64,000 nt of DNA, taken from the NCBI RefSeq assembly GCF_001280085.1, contig NZ_LGED01000147.1, positions 1 to 64,000 on the forward strand. The letters are read 5' to 3'. Below the pieces are notes generated by a model. The model was not told where the DNA came from. It worked only from the letters and a program-made list of their open reading frames with translations, and made no database searches. The translations under genes were made by a program, and so were the position numbers. Source of the DNA: Saccharothrix sp. NRRL B-16348. Its GTDB lineage: Bacteria > Actinomycetota > Actinomycetes > Mycobacteriales > Pseudonocardiaceae. Every line of letters starts with the position of its first letter. Within the stretch, counting starts at the first letter, position 1. This document shows, in pieces, positions 13,801-22,618 of the stretch.

Positions 13801-16800
13801 AAGAACGTCACCCTCAACACGCCGGGCATCAACGCCACCGACACCGCTGCGTCGTTCAACGGCACCACCTCGTCCGTCGACCTGCCCAAGGGCACGGTGA
13901 AGAAGAGCCGTGACGGCGCGGTCGAGCTGTGGTTCAAGTCGTCGGTCACCGGCTCGGGCGGCCCGCTGCTCGGTTACCAGGACAAGGCGCTCGGCAGCAC
14001 GTCCACCACCGGCGTCCCCGTCCTGTACGTCGGCACGGACGGCAAGCTGCGCGGCCAGTTCGGCGTCGGCGCGGTCAGCCCGATCACCAGCGGCACGCTC
14101 GTCAACGACGGCAAGTGGCACCACGTCGTGCTCAGCTCGATGGGCGCCACGCAGACGTTGTTCCTCGACGGCGCGAAGGTCGGCGAGTTGACCGGCAAGC
14201 AGGTCGACCACGAGAAGCTGACGTTCAACCAGCTCGGCGCGGCCTACGCGACCGGCACGTGGCCCGCCTGGGGCACGACGCCGCAGCGCCACTTCGCGGG
14301 CGTGATCGACGAGGTCGCCGTCTACTCGGGTCCGGTCGGCCCGCAGACCACCGCCGCGCACCGCAACGCCAACAACCAGGCCGACCAGCTCTCGAAGATC
14401 ACCCTGCCGAGCGGCAAGATCGCCGCGACCACCACCTACGACACCACCCGCGACCGGGTGAAGGAGCACACCGACGACAACGGCGGCACGTGGCGCATCG
14501 GACCGCCCGCGGTCTACGGCGGTGACGACGACCTGCGCCGCACGGTCGAGGTGCTGGACCCGGCGAACCGGCCGAGCCTGTACGAGTACGACGCGCTGGG
14601 CGGCTGGCTGCTGCGCCTCGGTCAGCCGCTGGGCTTGGAGGCACGTCCCGAGGACCGACCGGGCGAGCCGACCACCACGCCCACACCGCCCACGGAGACG
14701 TGCAGCAAGCCGGACCCGAACGACCCGTCGTTCTGCACCACGATCCCGAGCGACTCGGGCGGCCCGGTGTTCGTCCGCTACGGCGCGGAGGGCATGAGCA
14801 TCCGCTCGTACTCCTACGACGACAACGGCCAGATCACCGTCGTCACCGACGAGAACGGCGACACGGTCACCCTCGGCTACGACGCGCGCGGCAACATCAC
14901 CTCGAAGAAGACCTGCCGCACCGCCACCGAGTGCCACACGTCCTACGAGACGTACCCGACGACCGTCACCGACGAGTACGACCCGCGCAACTTCCTGCCG
15001 CTGGAGTCGCGTGACGGCCGCTCGGCGAGCGCGACGGACACCACCTACCGCACCACGTTCAGCTACCACCCGACCGGCCAGGTGCTCCAGGAGACCGCGC
15101 CGGACGGCAGCTTCGTCAAGCACACCTACAGCAACGGCGCGGAGGCGGCCGTCAACGGCGGCTCACCGCCCGCCGCGCTGCTCGCGTCCACCACGGACGC
15201 ACGCGGCAAGACGACCCGGTACGCCTACTACAACAACGGCGACCTGGCCCGCGTCACCGAGCCGAACGGCTTGGTCACCGAGTACACCTACGACAACCTG
15301 GGCCGCCGCGCCACGGTGAAGGTGATCTCCGACAGCTTCCCCGCAGGCGTGGTCACCACGTTCTCCTACGACGCCATGTCGAGGCTCCAGACCACCACCG
15401 GCCCGCTCACCGCGGACGCGGTCAGCGGCGAGAAGCACCAGCTCCGGACCACGAACACGTTCGACGTGGACGGCAACATCACCCAGGTCGAGGAGTCCGA
15501 CACCCAGGGCAACGACGCGCCGCGCGTCACCAAGTACGACTACGACCAGCACAACCGCCTGGCCCGCGAGACCGACGCCGAGGGCGGCGAGACGTCCTAC
15601 GAGCACGACGCGTTCGGGCAGCGGACCTCGGAGACCGACCCGAATGGCAACCGGTTCGACTTCGCCTACACCAGCCGCGGCGGCCTCGCCGAGGTGCGGC
15701 TGCGCGACTGGCGCAGCGACCCGGCGGGCGTGCCCGCGCCGGCCAACGGCTACCTGCTGGTCAAGTCGTTGTCGTACGACTTCGCGGGCAGGCTCGCCAG
15801 TGAGACCGACGCGATGGGCCGCCGCACGGAGTTCCAGTACTGGGGTGACGGCCTGCTGCGCCGCAAGGTGCTCAAGGACTTCCACAACCCCGACGGCAGC
15901 AAGCGCGACTTCGTCCTGGAGGACAACACCTACGACGGCGCGGGCAACCTGACCCGCAAGGTCACCGCCAACGGCAAGTCCGTCACCGAGCACACCCACG
16001 ACCGGCTCGGCCGGGTGGCCACGGTCGTGGTGGACCCTGCGGGCCTGCGCCGCACCACCACCTACTCCTACGACGGCGGCGACAACGTCACCCGCACGGT
16101 CACCGGCGGCAAGGCGTCCAACGTGCCGTGGGAGGTGTCGGCGACCCCGGAGACGGTGAGCTACCGGCACGACGACGTGGGCAACGTGGTCGAGGAGACC
16201 GTCACCGACGGCATCACGGACCGCGTGACCAAGTTCGCCTACGACCAGCGCGGCCACCAGGTCTCGGTCACCGACCCGCGCCTGAACACCACCACGTACG
16301 GCTTCGACGAGCTGGGCCGCCAGGTCACGGCCACCGGCGCGGCCGTGTCCGTGGAACGCGACGGCGGCGCGCCGACGACCGCCAGGCCGACCACGAAGAC
16401 CGGCTACAACACGTTCGACGAGGTCGTGGCGACGGCGGACCCGCTGGGCAACGTGTCGACCGCCGAGTACGACCGCCTCGGCCGGGTGGTGGCGGCGAGT
16501 TCGCCGACGCACCAGGGCGTCACGCCGACCGTGAAGACGTCCTACGACGGCAACGGCAACGTCACCGAGATCGTCAACGCCCGCGGCCACGCCACCAGGC
16601 TCGCCTACGACCAGTTGGACCGCGCGGTCATCTGGGACGAGCCGGCCACCACCGGCCGGGCCGTCACCCGCTACACGTTCACCCGGTCCGGCCAGGTGCT
16701 CTCGACCACCGCGCCGGACGGCTCGCGGACCGAGTCGACCTACGACGACCTCGACCGCCCGCTCACCTCGACCCGGTACGAGCGCAAGCCCACCACCGGC

Positions 16801-19800
16801 ACGTTCACCGCGTGGCAGCGCTACGACGACCTGGGCAACGTGACCTCGGCCGTCGCGCCCTCCGGCGCCGCCACGGCGTTCACCTACGACACGCTCGGCC
16901 AGTTGATCAAGGAGACCGACCCGGCGGGAGTGCCCACGCACCGCGGCTACGACGCGGCGGGCAACGCCGTGCGGGTCACCGACGGCCTCGGCCGCACCAC
17001 CCGCCTCGCCTTCGACCTGTTCGGCGACCAGGTGGCGAAGTCCGAGCTCCGGCCCGACGGCACGGTCCTGCGCACCACGAAGTCCGGCTACGACGCGGCG
17101 GGCAACACGACCTCCGTCACCGACGCCAAGCTGAACACCACCACGTTCGAGTTCGACGCGGGCGACCGGCTGGTCCGGCAGGTCGAGCCGGAAGGCGTCA
17201 CGCAGGAGTTCGGCTACGACGCCGCGGGCAACCTGACCCGCTACACCGACCCGCGCGGGCACCGCACGATCACCACCTACAACGCGTGGGGCCTGCCGGA
17301 GAAGGTGGTCGAGCCCGCCACCGCGGCGCACCCGACCGACCGCACGTGGACCTCCGAGTACGACGCCAACGGTAACGAGGTCAAGCTGACCGCGCCCGGC
17401 GGCGTGGTCCGGACCCGGACCTACGACCCGGCCGACCAGCTCACCGCCGAAACCGGCAGCGGGGCCGAGAAACCCACCACGGCCAAGGACATCGCCTACG
17501 ACGTGCTCGGCCGGGCGACCCGCGTCGGCGCCGACACCTACACCTACGACGACCGCGGCAACCTGCTCACCACGTCCGGTCCCGGCGGCACGGCGGAGTT
17601 CGGCTACGACGCCGACGGCAACCCGACCACCCGCCGTGACGCGGCCGGTACCGCCACCTACACCTACCTGAAGGGCCGGCTGAACACCGTCTCCGAAGGG
17701 CTGGCGGGCGTCACCCGGACGTACGGCTACGACGCGGCCGGCGCGGTGAAGACCATCGGCTACGGCGCGGGCCGCACCCGCACCTACGGCTACGACGACT
17801 ACGGGCGGCAGAACTCGGACGTCCTCACCGGCTCGACCGGCCAGACCATCTCGTCCGTCGCCCACCAGCGCGACGAGCTGGACCTGGTCGCGAGCAAGAC
17901 CGAGAACGGCGTCGAGACCACCTACACCTACGACGCCGTGGGCCGGTTGAAGACGGCCACCACGGGCGGCGTCACCACGCCGTACGAGTGGGACCCGGCG
18001 GGCAACCGCACCAAGGCGGGCGCGAAGACCGCGACCTACGACGAGCGCAACCGCCTGCTGTCCGACGGCGACTACACCTACGCCTACAGCCCGCGCGGCA
18101 CGATGGCGAGCCGCACCAGCTCCGGCCACACCGAGCCGTTCGCGTTCGACGCGTTCGACCGGATGGTGGGCGCGGCGGGCCAGACCTTCACCTACGACGG
18201 CCTGGACCGGGTCGCCACCCGCAACGGCGCCGCGTTCACCTACGCGGGCCTGGACGACCAGGTGGTGTCGGACGGCGCCGCCACGTTCGCCCGCGGCCCG
18301 GGTGACGAGCTGCTGGCCACGAAGCAGGGCGAGGCGTCCCGCGTGCCGGTGGCCAACGGCCACGGCGACGTGATCGGCGCGATGGCGCCGGACGGCCAGG
18401 CGCTGTCCGACCGGACCGCCTACAACCCGTTCGGCAAGGTCACCGCGAAGACCGGCGACACCGGCCCGCTCGGCTACCAGGGCGACTGGACCGACCCGGC
18501 CACCGGCCAGGTCGACATGGGCGCGCGCTGGTACGACCCGGCCACCGGCGGGTTCGGCTCGCGGGACGACATCCCGTTCCAGGGCGGCGACGGCATCCGC
18601 GCCAACCGCTACACCTACGGCGCGGGCGACCCGGTGGGCCAGGTCGACCCGGACGGCCACTGGTCGTGGCCGTGGGACTGGTTCGACGACGACGATGACG
18701 CGCCGTCGCAGTGGGTCGTGCCGTACGAGTGCTACCTCTGCTTCGACCACGACGACCTCAGCTACGCGATCCGGGAGCAGGCGGACCGCTTCTCGGGCAA
18801 GAAGAAGAAAAAGCAGCCCGGCGCGAACGGCACCTACCCGAGCTACGCGCCCGGCCCGGCGTACACGGGTCCGGGTGGCGGCGGCAGCTGCGGCAGTTGC
18901 TACAAGAGGGGTGGCGGCGGACCCACCGCGGCGGAACGCGCCGAAGCGGCCCGTCGGGCGGAGTACGAGCGCAAGCGGCGGGTGACCGCGCAGGCCAAGT
19001 CGGCGGCGCAGTACTCGGCGCGGCACGTGCCGAGGACGGTGTCGGGCGCGGCGCACGCGCCGGTCACGAACATGCCCAAGACGGTCTCGTCGAACCCGAA
19101 GCTGCCCGCGGGCAAGGTCGGGTCGAACCGCGACGTGGTCGCCGACGCCAAGCGCGGCACGGACAAGATCTACGACGCCGCCGTGCAGAAGGCCGGCAAC
19201 CCGGTGGCGAACACGTCCAAGGCTTCCGAGGCGAAGTCGAGTGGCGGTTTCGCCTGGAAGTGGCCGAAGTGGCAGGGCTGGAAGGCCGAGGGCAAGGGCC
19301 TGCTGAACGGCCTCGCCGAGATCAGCGGCTTCAACGACGGCAAGCGGTGCGTCACCGAGGGCGACACGGAGAGCTGCATCTGGGCCGGTGTGTCGGCCGT
19401 GTCGCTGCTCGCCGGGCCGTACGGGGTCGGCGCGGTGCGTGCCGCGAAGGGCGTCCGGATGGGCGTGAAGCACGCCGACGAGATCGTGGACGTCGCGTGC
19501 TCGCTGGTCGCCGGCAACAGCTTCGCCGGTGACACGGCGGTGCGCATGGGCGACGGCTCGACCAAGGAGATCGAGGACGTCCGGGTCGGCGACCAGGTCG
19601 CTGGCGCGGACCCCACGACGGGGCAAACCGGTTCGTTCGCGGTGACCGACCTGATCACGGGCTCGGGCGTGAAGCGGATGGTCGAGGTGACGGTGTCGGC
19701 CGAGGGCCGCACGTCCACCCTCACCACCACCGACGGCCACCCGTTCTGGGCGGACGGCGCGTGGGCCGAGGCCGGTGACCTCGTGGTGGGGCAGGAGCTG

Positions 19801-20313
19801 TACGAGGGCACGGTCGTCGGCGTCCGGTCGTGGAGCGAGCGGCGGGCGGTCTACAACCTGACCGTCGACACCGTGCACACCTTCCAGGTGGTGACCGGCG
19901 ACGCGGACGTGCTCGTGCACAACGCGGGCAAGTGCGGCAAGGCGTTGGCCAAGGTGCAGTCGGGCCTCGGCAAGGTCAGGGACCTCGGCAAGGTCGGCCT
20001 CGGCAAGGCCAAGGCGGGCCTGGGCAAGGTCGCGGCCGGTCTCGGCTCGGCCGCGCGCAAGGGCCGCGAGATCGTCGGACACCTCGGGTACCTGGCCAAG
20101 AAGAACTTCTACCGCAACCCCCTCGACTACGTGGCGACGCAGGGCGGCAAGCCGTACTGGGCCTGCTTCGTCAACGGCGCCATCGCGGGCTTCACGTTGT
20201 GGAGCAGCCTCAACCCGCAGCCCAAGACCACCATCGGCGCTGCGGTGATCGGCTGCGTCGGCATGACCATCAAGGACGCCTGGAAGCCCGGCTACGGGGA
20301 CTGGCGGAAATGA
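10804..20313 (+). CDS. Secreted RHS-repeat protein with DNRLRE, LamG and Hint domains and a C-terminal tail
   Basis: 3,169 residues. I chose the ATG with GGGGGAG just upstream, giving an N-terminal signal-like hydrophobic stretch (VVAVAAVLAVTATS). Order: DNRLRE-type module (about 350-510), DUF6531-like region (about 750-900), LamG/concanavalin-like domain (about 960-1185), many YD/RHS repeats (about 1330-2500), RHS core signature ending RWYDPATGGF...NRYTYGAGDP...DPDGHW near 2620, a Gly/Cys-rich linker, a Hint domain (about 2904-3040, ending LVHN), and a 129-residue tail. RHS shells enclose a C-terminal toxin released by self-cleavage. The tail has GLGK-type repeats and a hydrophobic stretch but no nuclease motif I recognise. 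The Hint nucleophile position reads GNSF rather than the usual CNSF. The downstream gene overlaps by four bases. Confidence 0.9.
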   Translation: MSSRVRKAGLLGVLWASGPAKVVAVAAVLAVTATSGGDAINGWGRSETYAADKSVVPGPGQRWGEAQADPDHLEGAPNNNTVPDSLRSRYPKVRWDVQPHNTASVDTPPATETKGFEEGKSQEKPEARTKHEKVYANPDGTETTEFSAGALNYRDGDQWKPIEPNLVPNDEGWHNAADEVDVRLARRADAERLTTLTVDADHEVSYGLAGAHEVDGAANGSTATYPEVQPGVDLELESQPGGVKETLVLTRPGATTFTFPLTLKNLTAHVEHNQVLLKDQSGTTRAVIPPGDMVDANGHRSTAVTYALTSHDGRQALQLTLDAAWLAQAAYPVAVDPTIQLPVVGEAADSSLYVNGTSSSPGGNTLMVGPNAASYLRFGSLVDKLRHHTIFGAQLWLVNYDADSCRPRNVTVHPVTQSWASSDDVDFPGPGTGRQLAERSFAHGHIAFGQSSSNCPTAGELINLGGGGRDLVQKWVNGEQANHGLSLRASGDGSGKKFTGPATANPPRLYVTHSPYNATYALADPVPNPPVLQNQDGKVKIAVTNKSASAWAPGDYYLAYRAYNAKTGASVVQQRSANLTATVSRNQRVTLDATVKALPPGKYFLDFTMVKTGGPVFTDHQVPPGRIVLEVFDIPPVVQELYPQNGYQTPTLTPQLWARALDVDAPPSVTMQFKFEICERDAANKPVNCVNSGYQAKTAWTVPAGTLKWSKAYDWRAYVKDATNEIISPYSTVLTSVPQPEITSRLAGGPYGTKDQEFDPQTGNYSTAAVDASVTTVGPELRVVRTYNSLDPRRDGIFGAGWSTRYDMKLVPDDDGSGNVVITYPDGQQVRFGRNADGTFAAPFGRQAKLTVDTTAWRLLDLSGTTYQFSLNGRLNRITDSANRAVVLTYDTTTGKLQKAQVSNSQTNTAGRSVTFTWTGNRVTAVKADQTTWSYTYTGDLLTKVCAGTCTTYEYTAGSHYRTSVLDSRPESYWRLGEPEGTAAASEVAVNLGKDVGTYKNVTLNTPGINATDTAASFNGTTSSVDLPKGTVKKSRDGAVELWFKSSVTGSGGPLLGYQDKALGSTSTTGVPVLYVGTDGKLRGQFGVGAVSPITSGTLVNDGKWHHVVLSSMGATQTLFLDGAKVGELTGKQVDHEKLTFNQLGAAYATGTWPAWGTTPQRHFAGVIDEVAVYSGPVGPQTTAAHRNANNQADQLSKITLPSGKIAATTTYDTTRDRVKEHTDDNGGTWRIGPPAVYGGDDDLRRTVEVLDPANRPSLYEYDALGGWLLRLGQPLGLEARPEDRPGEPTTTPTPPTETCSKPDPNDPSFCTTIPSDSGGPVFVRYGAEGMSIRSYSYDDNGQITVVTDENGDTVTLGYDARGNITSKKTCRTATECHTSYETYPTTVTDEYDPRNFLPLESRDGRSASATDTTYRTTFSYHPTGQVLQETAPDGSFVKHTYSNGAEAAVNGGSPPAALLASTTDARGKTTRYAYYNNGDLARVTEPNGLVTEYTYDNLGRRATVKVISDSFPAGVVTTFSYDAMSRLQTTTGPLTADAVSGEKHQLRTTNTFDVDGNITQVEESDTQGNDAPRVTKYDYDQHNRLARETDAEGGETSYEHDAFGQRTSETDPNGNRFDFAYTSRGGLAEVRLRDWRSDPAGVPAPANGYLLVKSLSYDFAGRLASETDAMGRRTEFQYWGDGLLRRKVLKDFHNPDGSKRDFVLEDNTYDGAGNLTRKVTANGKSVTEHTHDRLGRVATVVVDPAGLRRTTTYSYDGGDNVTRTVTGGKASNVPWEVSATPETVSYRHDDVGNVVEETVTDGITDRVTKFAYDQRGHQVSVTDPRLNTTTYGFDELGRQVTATGAAVSVERDGGAPTTARPTTKTGYNTFDEVVATADPLGNVSTAEYDRLGRVVAASSPTHQGVTPTVKTSYDGNGNVTEIVNARGHATRLAYDQLDRAVIWDEPATTGRAVTRYTFTRSGQVLSTTAPDGSRTESTYDDLDRPLTSTRYERKPTTGTFTAWQRYDDLGNVTSAVAPSGAATAFTYDTLGQLIKETDPAGVPTHRGYDAAGNAVRVTDGLGRTTRLAFDLFGDQVAKSELRPDGTVLRTTKSGYDAAGNTTSVTDAKLNTTTFEFDAGDRLVRQVEPEGVTQEFGYDAAGNLTRYTDPRGHRTITTYNAWGLPEKVVEPATAAHPTDRTWTSEYDANGNEVKLTAPGGVVRTRTYDPADQLTAETGSGAEKPTTAKDIAYDVLGRATRVGADTYTYDDRGNLLTTSGPGGTAEFGYDADGNPTTRRDAAGTATYTYLKGRLNTVSEGLAGVTRTYGYDAAGAVKTIGYGAGRTRTYGYDDYGRQNSDVLTGSTGQTISSVAHQRDELDLVASKTENGVETTYTYDAVGRLKTATTGGVTTPYEWDPAGNRTKAGAKTATYDERNRLLSDGDYTYAYSPRGTMASRTSSGHTEPFAFDAFDRMVGAAGQTFTYDGLDRVATRNGAAFTYAGLDDQVVSDGAATFARGPGDELLATKQGEASRVPVANGHGDVIGAMAPDGQALSDRTAYNPFGKVTAKTGDTGPLGYQGDWTDPATGQVDMGARWYDPATGGFGSRDDIPFQGGDGIRANRYTYGAGDPVGQVDPDGHWSWPWDWFDDDDDAPSQWVVPYECYLCFDHDDLSYAIREQADRFSGKKKKKQPGANGTYPSYAPGPAYTGPGGGGSCGSCYKRGGGGPTAAERAEAARRAEYERKRRVTAQAKSAAQYSARHVPRTVSGAAHAPVTNMPKTVSSNPKLPAGKVGSNRDVVADAKRGTDKIYDAAVQKAGNPVANTSKASEAKSSGGFAWKWPKWQGWKAEGKGLLNGLAEISGFNDGKRCVTEGDTESCIWAGVSAVSLLAGPYGVGAVRAAKGVRMGVKHADEIVDVACSLVAGNSFAGDTAVRMGDGSTKEIEDVRVGDQVAGADPTTGQTGSFAVTDLITGSGVKRMVEVTVSAEGRTSTLTTTDGHPFWADGAWAEAGDLVVGQELYEGTVVGVRSWSERRAVYNLTVDTVHTFQVVTGDADVLVHNAGKCGKALAKVQSGLGKVRDLGKVGLGKAKAGLGKVAAGLGSAARKGREIVGHLGYLAKKNFYRNPLDYVATQGGKPYWACFVNGAIAGFTLWSSLNPQPKTTIGAAVIGCVGMTIKDAWKPGYGDWRK

Positions 20314-22565
20314 GAGGAACCAAGTTGTCCAAGAGATCCGGCGTGGGCTTGCTGGCGGTCGCCGCCGCAGTGCTCGCGATGGTGGTCGCACCACCTGCCC
20401 AGGCGGACTCGTCCGCTGGCGGCGGTGACTACGTCTCGCTGAACGGGCACGCGCACGTGCTGGACACCCGTGACGGCACGGGCGGCGTCACCGGGCAGCG
20501 CGGCCCGGAGAGCACCACGACGTTCCCGGTGCTCGGCGTCGGCGGCGTGCCGACCAGCGGTGTCGGCACCGTGATGGCGCGGGTGGCGATCCTCGCGCCG
20601 ACCGCGGAGACGTGGCTGGAGCTGTGGCCCGACGGCACGCCGCGGACCTCGGACGGGACCGCCGTCACCGCTCGGCCGGGCGAGGACCTGTCGGCGTTCG
20701 TCGCGGTGAAGGTCGGCGCGAACGGCAAGATCGCGGTGTACCAGGCCGCCGGCAAGGCGCACATCGTGGTCGAGGTGCACGGCTACTTCAAGTCCGCGCA
20801 GGGCACCAACGGCGGCGGGTTCGTGCCGGTGGCGCACACCCGGTTGATCGACACGCGCAGCGGGCTCGGCGTGTCCACCGGGATGATCCCGGCGGGCGGC
20901 ACCCGGACCGTGACGCTGACCGGCGGGCTCGTCCCGGCCGGCGCGTCGGCCGCCTACGTGAACCTGGCCGTGCCGGGCGCGTCGGCGAAGGGCTGGCTGG
21001 CGTACGCGCCGTCCGGCCTGGCCACCCGGCCGGTCATGAACTACCTGACCGGCACCACGCAGCAGGCCGCCGTCGTGCAGCTGAGCGCGGACGGCAAGGT
21101 GACCTTCACCAACAAGGGCACCGCCGCCGCGCACTTCATGCTGAACGTCGAGGGCTACTTCACCGGCTCGGCCACCACGGGCAGCGGCTTCCGCTCGAAC
21201 GACGGCCGCCTGATCAACACCCGGTCGGTGGGCGCGGGCCTGCCGATGGCCGCGAACAGCACCCTCGACGTGCAGGTCGGCGGCACGTTCGGGCTGCCAA
21301 CGCGCGGCATCGCGGGCGCGTTGCTGTCGATCACCACCACGTCCGAGGCGGCCGGCTACGTCAAGGCCTGGCCGGTGGGCGAGGCCGAGCCGGGGCTGAC
21401 GATGATGGACCACGGCATCAGCCGCCGGACCAACTCGATCGTGCTCAAGCCCGGCACGGACGGCAAGATCCGCATCCGCAACGGCAGCTCCGACACGATG
21501 CACCTGATCGTGGACCTCCAGGGCTGGTTCGCCGAGCCGCTGCCCACCGTGCCGGTGGTGCCGGACAGCCGCACGACGGTGTTCCAGGCCGCCCCGGTCG
21601 CGGGCGCGCGCGTCGGCACGCTGGAGTACGCCTACACGGACAACTCCGGCCGGGTCGTCTACGGCCACCAGTCCGATGTGGACAACTTCGGGTCGATCCA
21701 GTGGACGGTGATCTCGGGCAACGAGGCGTTCACCGGCCAGCCTGCGATCGCGCAGCTGTCCGACGGGCGCATCCAGGTGACGGCGCAGCGCCGTGATGGC
21801 GACGTGTGGTCGGTGACCCAGACGGCCGCCGGCGCCGTGACGTGGAAGCCGTGGGTGGACTTCGGCGGCTCGATGGCCGCCGCGCCGACCGTGGCGAAGC
21901 TGGCCGACGGGACGTTGGCGCAGTTCGCGGTCGACGCCGACGGCAAGCTGTGGGTGTACCAGCAGAAGGGTTCCGTGCCGTTCTGGCGGAACCTGGGCGA
22001 CCAGAACCTCGTCGGCGGCCTGACGGTCGTGGCGGTGCGCGACGGCGTGCGCGTGTTCGGCCTGGACGGCGCCGGCGTGGTGAGGAGCGTGCAGTTCTAC
22101 CACGACGGCTCGCTGTCCCCGTGGACCAACCTGGGCGGCTCCGGCTCGTCCGGCGCGCCTGCCGTGGTGGTTCGCCCCGGCTACCAGTTGCAGGTCTTCG
22201 TGCGTGACGGCGCGGGCAAGGTCGTCACCAAGCTCCAGGACGCGGCCGGCACCTGGCCGGGCGACTGGACCGAGGTCGGCACCGGCACCGTGACCCCGGC
22301 CGGCGCACCCGCTGCCGTCCTCGATCCCGCGCTGGGTCGGGTGGCCGTGGTGGTCCGCGGCTCGGACAACGAGATCTACCGCGTCTGGGAAACCGCCACG
22401 GGCTCCAACACGTGGGGCGAGTGGTCCTGGCTGATCGAGGGCATCTCGGACCCCTCGGCCACCGACCCGACCGCCGTCCCCTTCGCCAACGCCAACGGCG
22501 AATCGTGGCTGGTGACCTTCCGCAGCCCGAACGGCACCCCGAGGTTCATCGACCGCAGGATCTAA
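20310..22565 (+). CDS. Secreted beta-rich protein with DTR/GYF repeats and a propeller-like C-terminal half
   Basis: 751 residues, starting at an ATG overlapping the RHS stop (ATGA), so the two are translationally coupled. A Sec signal (GLLAVAAAVLAMVVAPPAQA) is followed by three repeats of about 120 residues with the pattern LDTRxGxG...VEVHGYF: at about 35-155, 160-290 and 295-410. These repeats are common in secreted actinobacterial hydrolases and may bind glycans. Residues 430-751 show repeated blades with W-x-x-(L/F)GG, QVFVRDGAGK and DNEIYRVWE motifs, like PLL/tectonin-type lectin propellers. There is no catalytic signature. As an exported protein it is not a typical cytoplasmic immunity protein; it may be a surface receptor or delivery partner for the RHS product. 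It ends at a strong terminator. Confidence 0.8.
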   Translation: MRGTKLSKRSGVGLLAVAAAVLAMVVAPPAQADSSAGGGDYVSLNGHAHVLDTRDGTGGVTGQRGPESTTTFPVLGVGGVPTSGVGTVMARVAILAPTAETWLELWPDGTPRTSDGTAVTARPGEDLSAFVAVKVGANGKIAVYQAAGKAHIVVEVHGYFKSAQGTNGGGFVPVAHTRLIDTRSGLGVSTGMIPAGGTRTVTLTGGLVPAGASAAYVNLAVPGASAKGWLAYAPSGLATRPVMNYLTGTTQQAAVVQLSADGKVTFTNKGTAAAHFMLNVEGYFTGSATTGSGFRSNDGRLINTRSVGAGLPMAANSTLDVQVGGTFGLPTRGIAGALLSITTTSEAAGYVKAWPVGEAEPGLTMMDHGISRRTNSIVLKPGTDGKIRIRNGSSDTMHLIVDLQGWFAEPLPTVPVVPDSRTTVFQAAPVAGARVGTLEYAYTDNSGRVVYGHQSDVDNFGSIQWTVISGNEAFTGQPAIAQLSDGRIQVTAQRRDGDVWSVTQTAAGAVTWKPWVDFGGSMAAAPTVAKLADGTLAQFAVDADGKLWVYQQKGSVPFWRNLGDQNLVGGLTVVAVRDGVRVFGLDGAGVVRSVQFYHDGSLSPWTNLGGSGSSGAPAVVVRPGYQLQVFVRDGAGKVVTKLQDAAGTWPGDWTEVGTGTVTPAGAPAAVLDPALGRVAVVVRGSDNEIYRVWETATGSNTWGEWSWLIEGISDPSATDPTAVPFANANGESWLVTFRSPNGTPRFIDRRI

Positions 22566-22586
22566 CTGCTGTCAGCGAGAACGGAG

Positions 22587-22617
22587 AACGGGCCGGGGAT
22601 CACCACCCCGGCCCGTT
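22587..22617. terminator. Bidirectional intrinsic terminator
   Basis: Perfect 12-bp stem AACGGGCCGGGG / CCCCGGCCCGTT with a 7-base loop, followed by TT on the plus strand and led by AA on the other. It lies between the convergent RHS-partner gene and PIN-toxin gene. Confidence 0.85.
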
Positions 22618-22618
22618 T

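Noticed and set aside
15163..20394. Very long minus-strand open frame opposite the RHS gene
   Set aside because: It is an artefact of GC-rich codon bias; the translation is Arg/Val/Gly-rich with no domain, and the plus strand carries clear RHS/Hint motifs.
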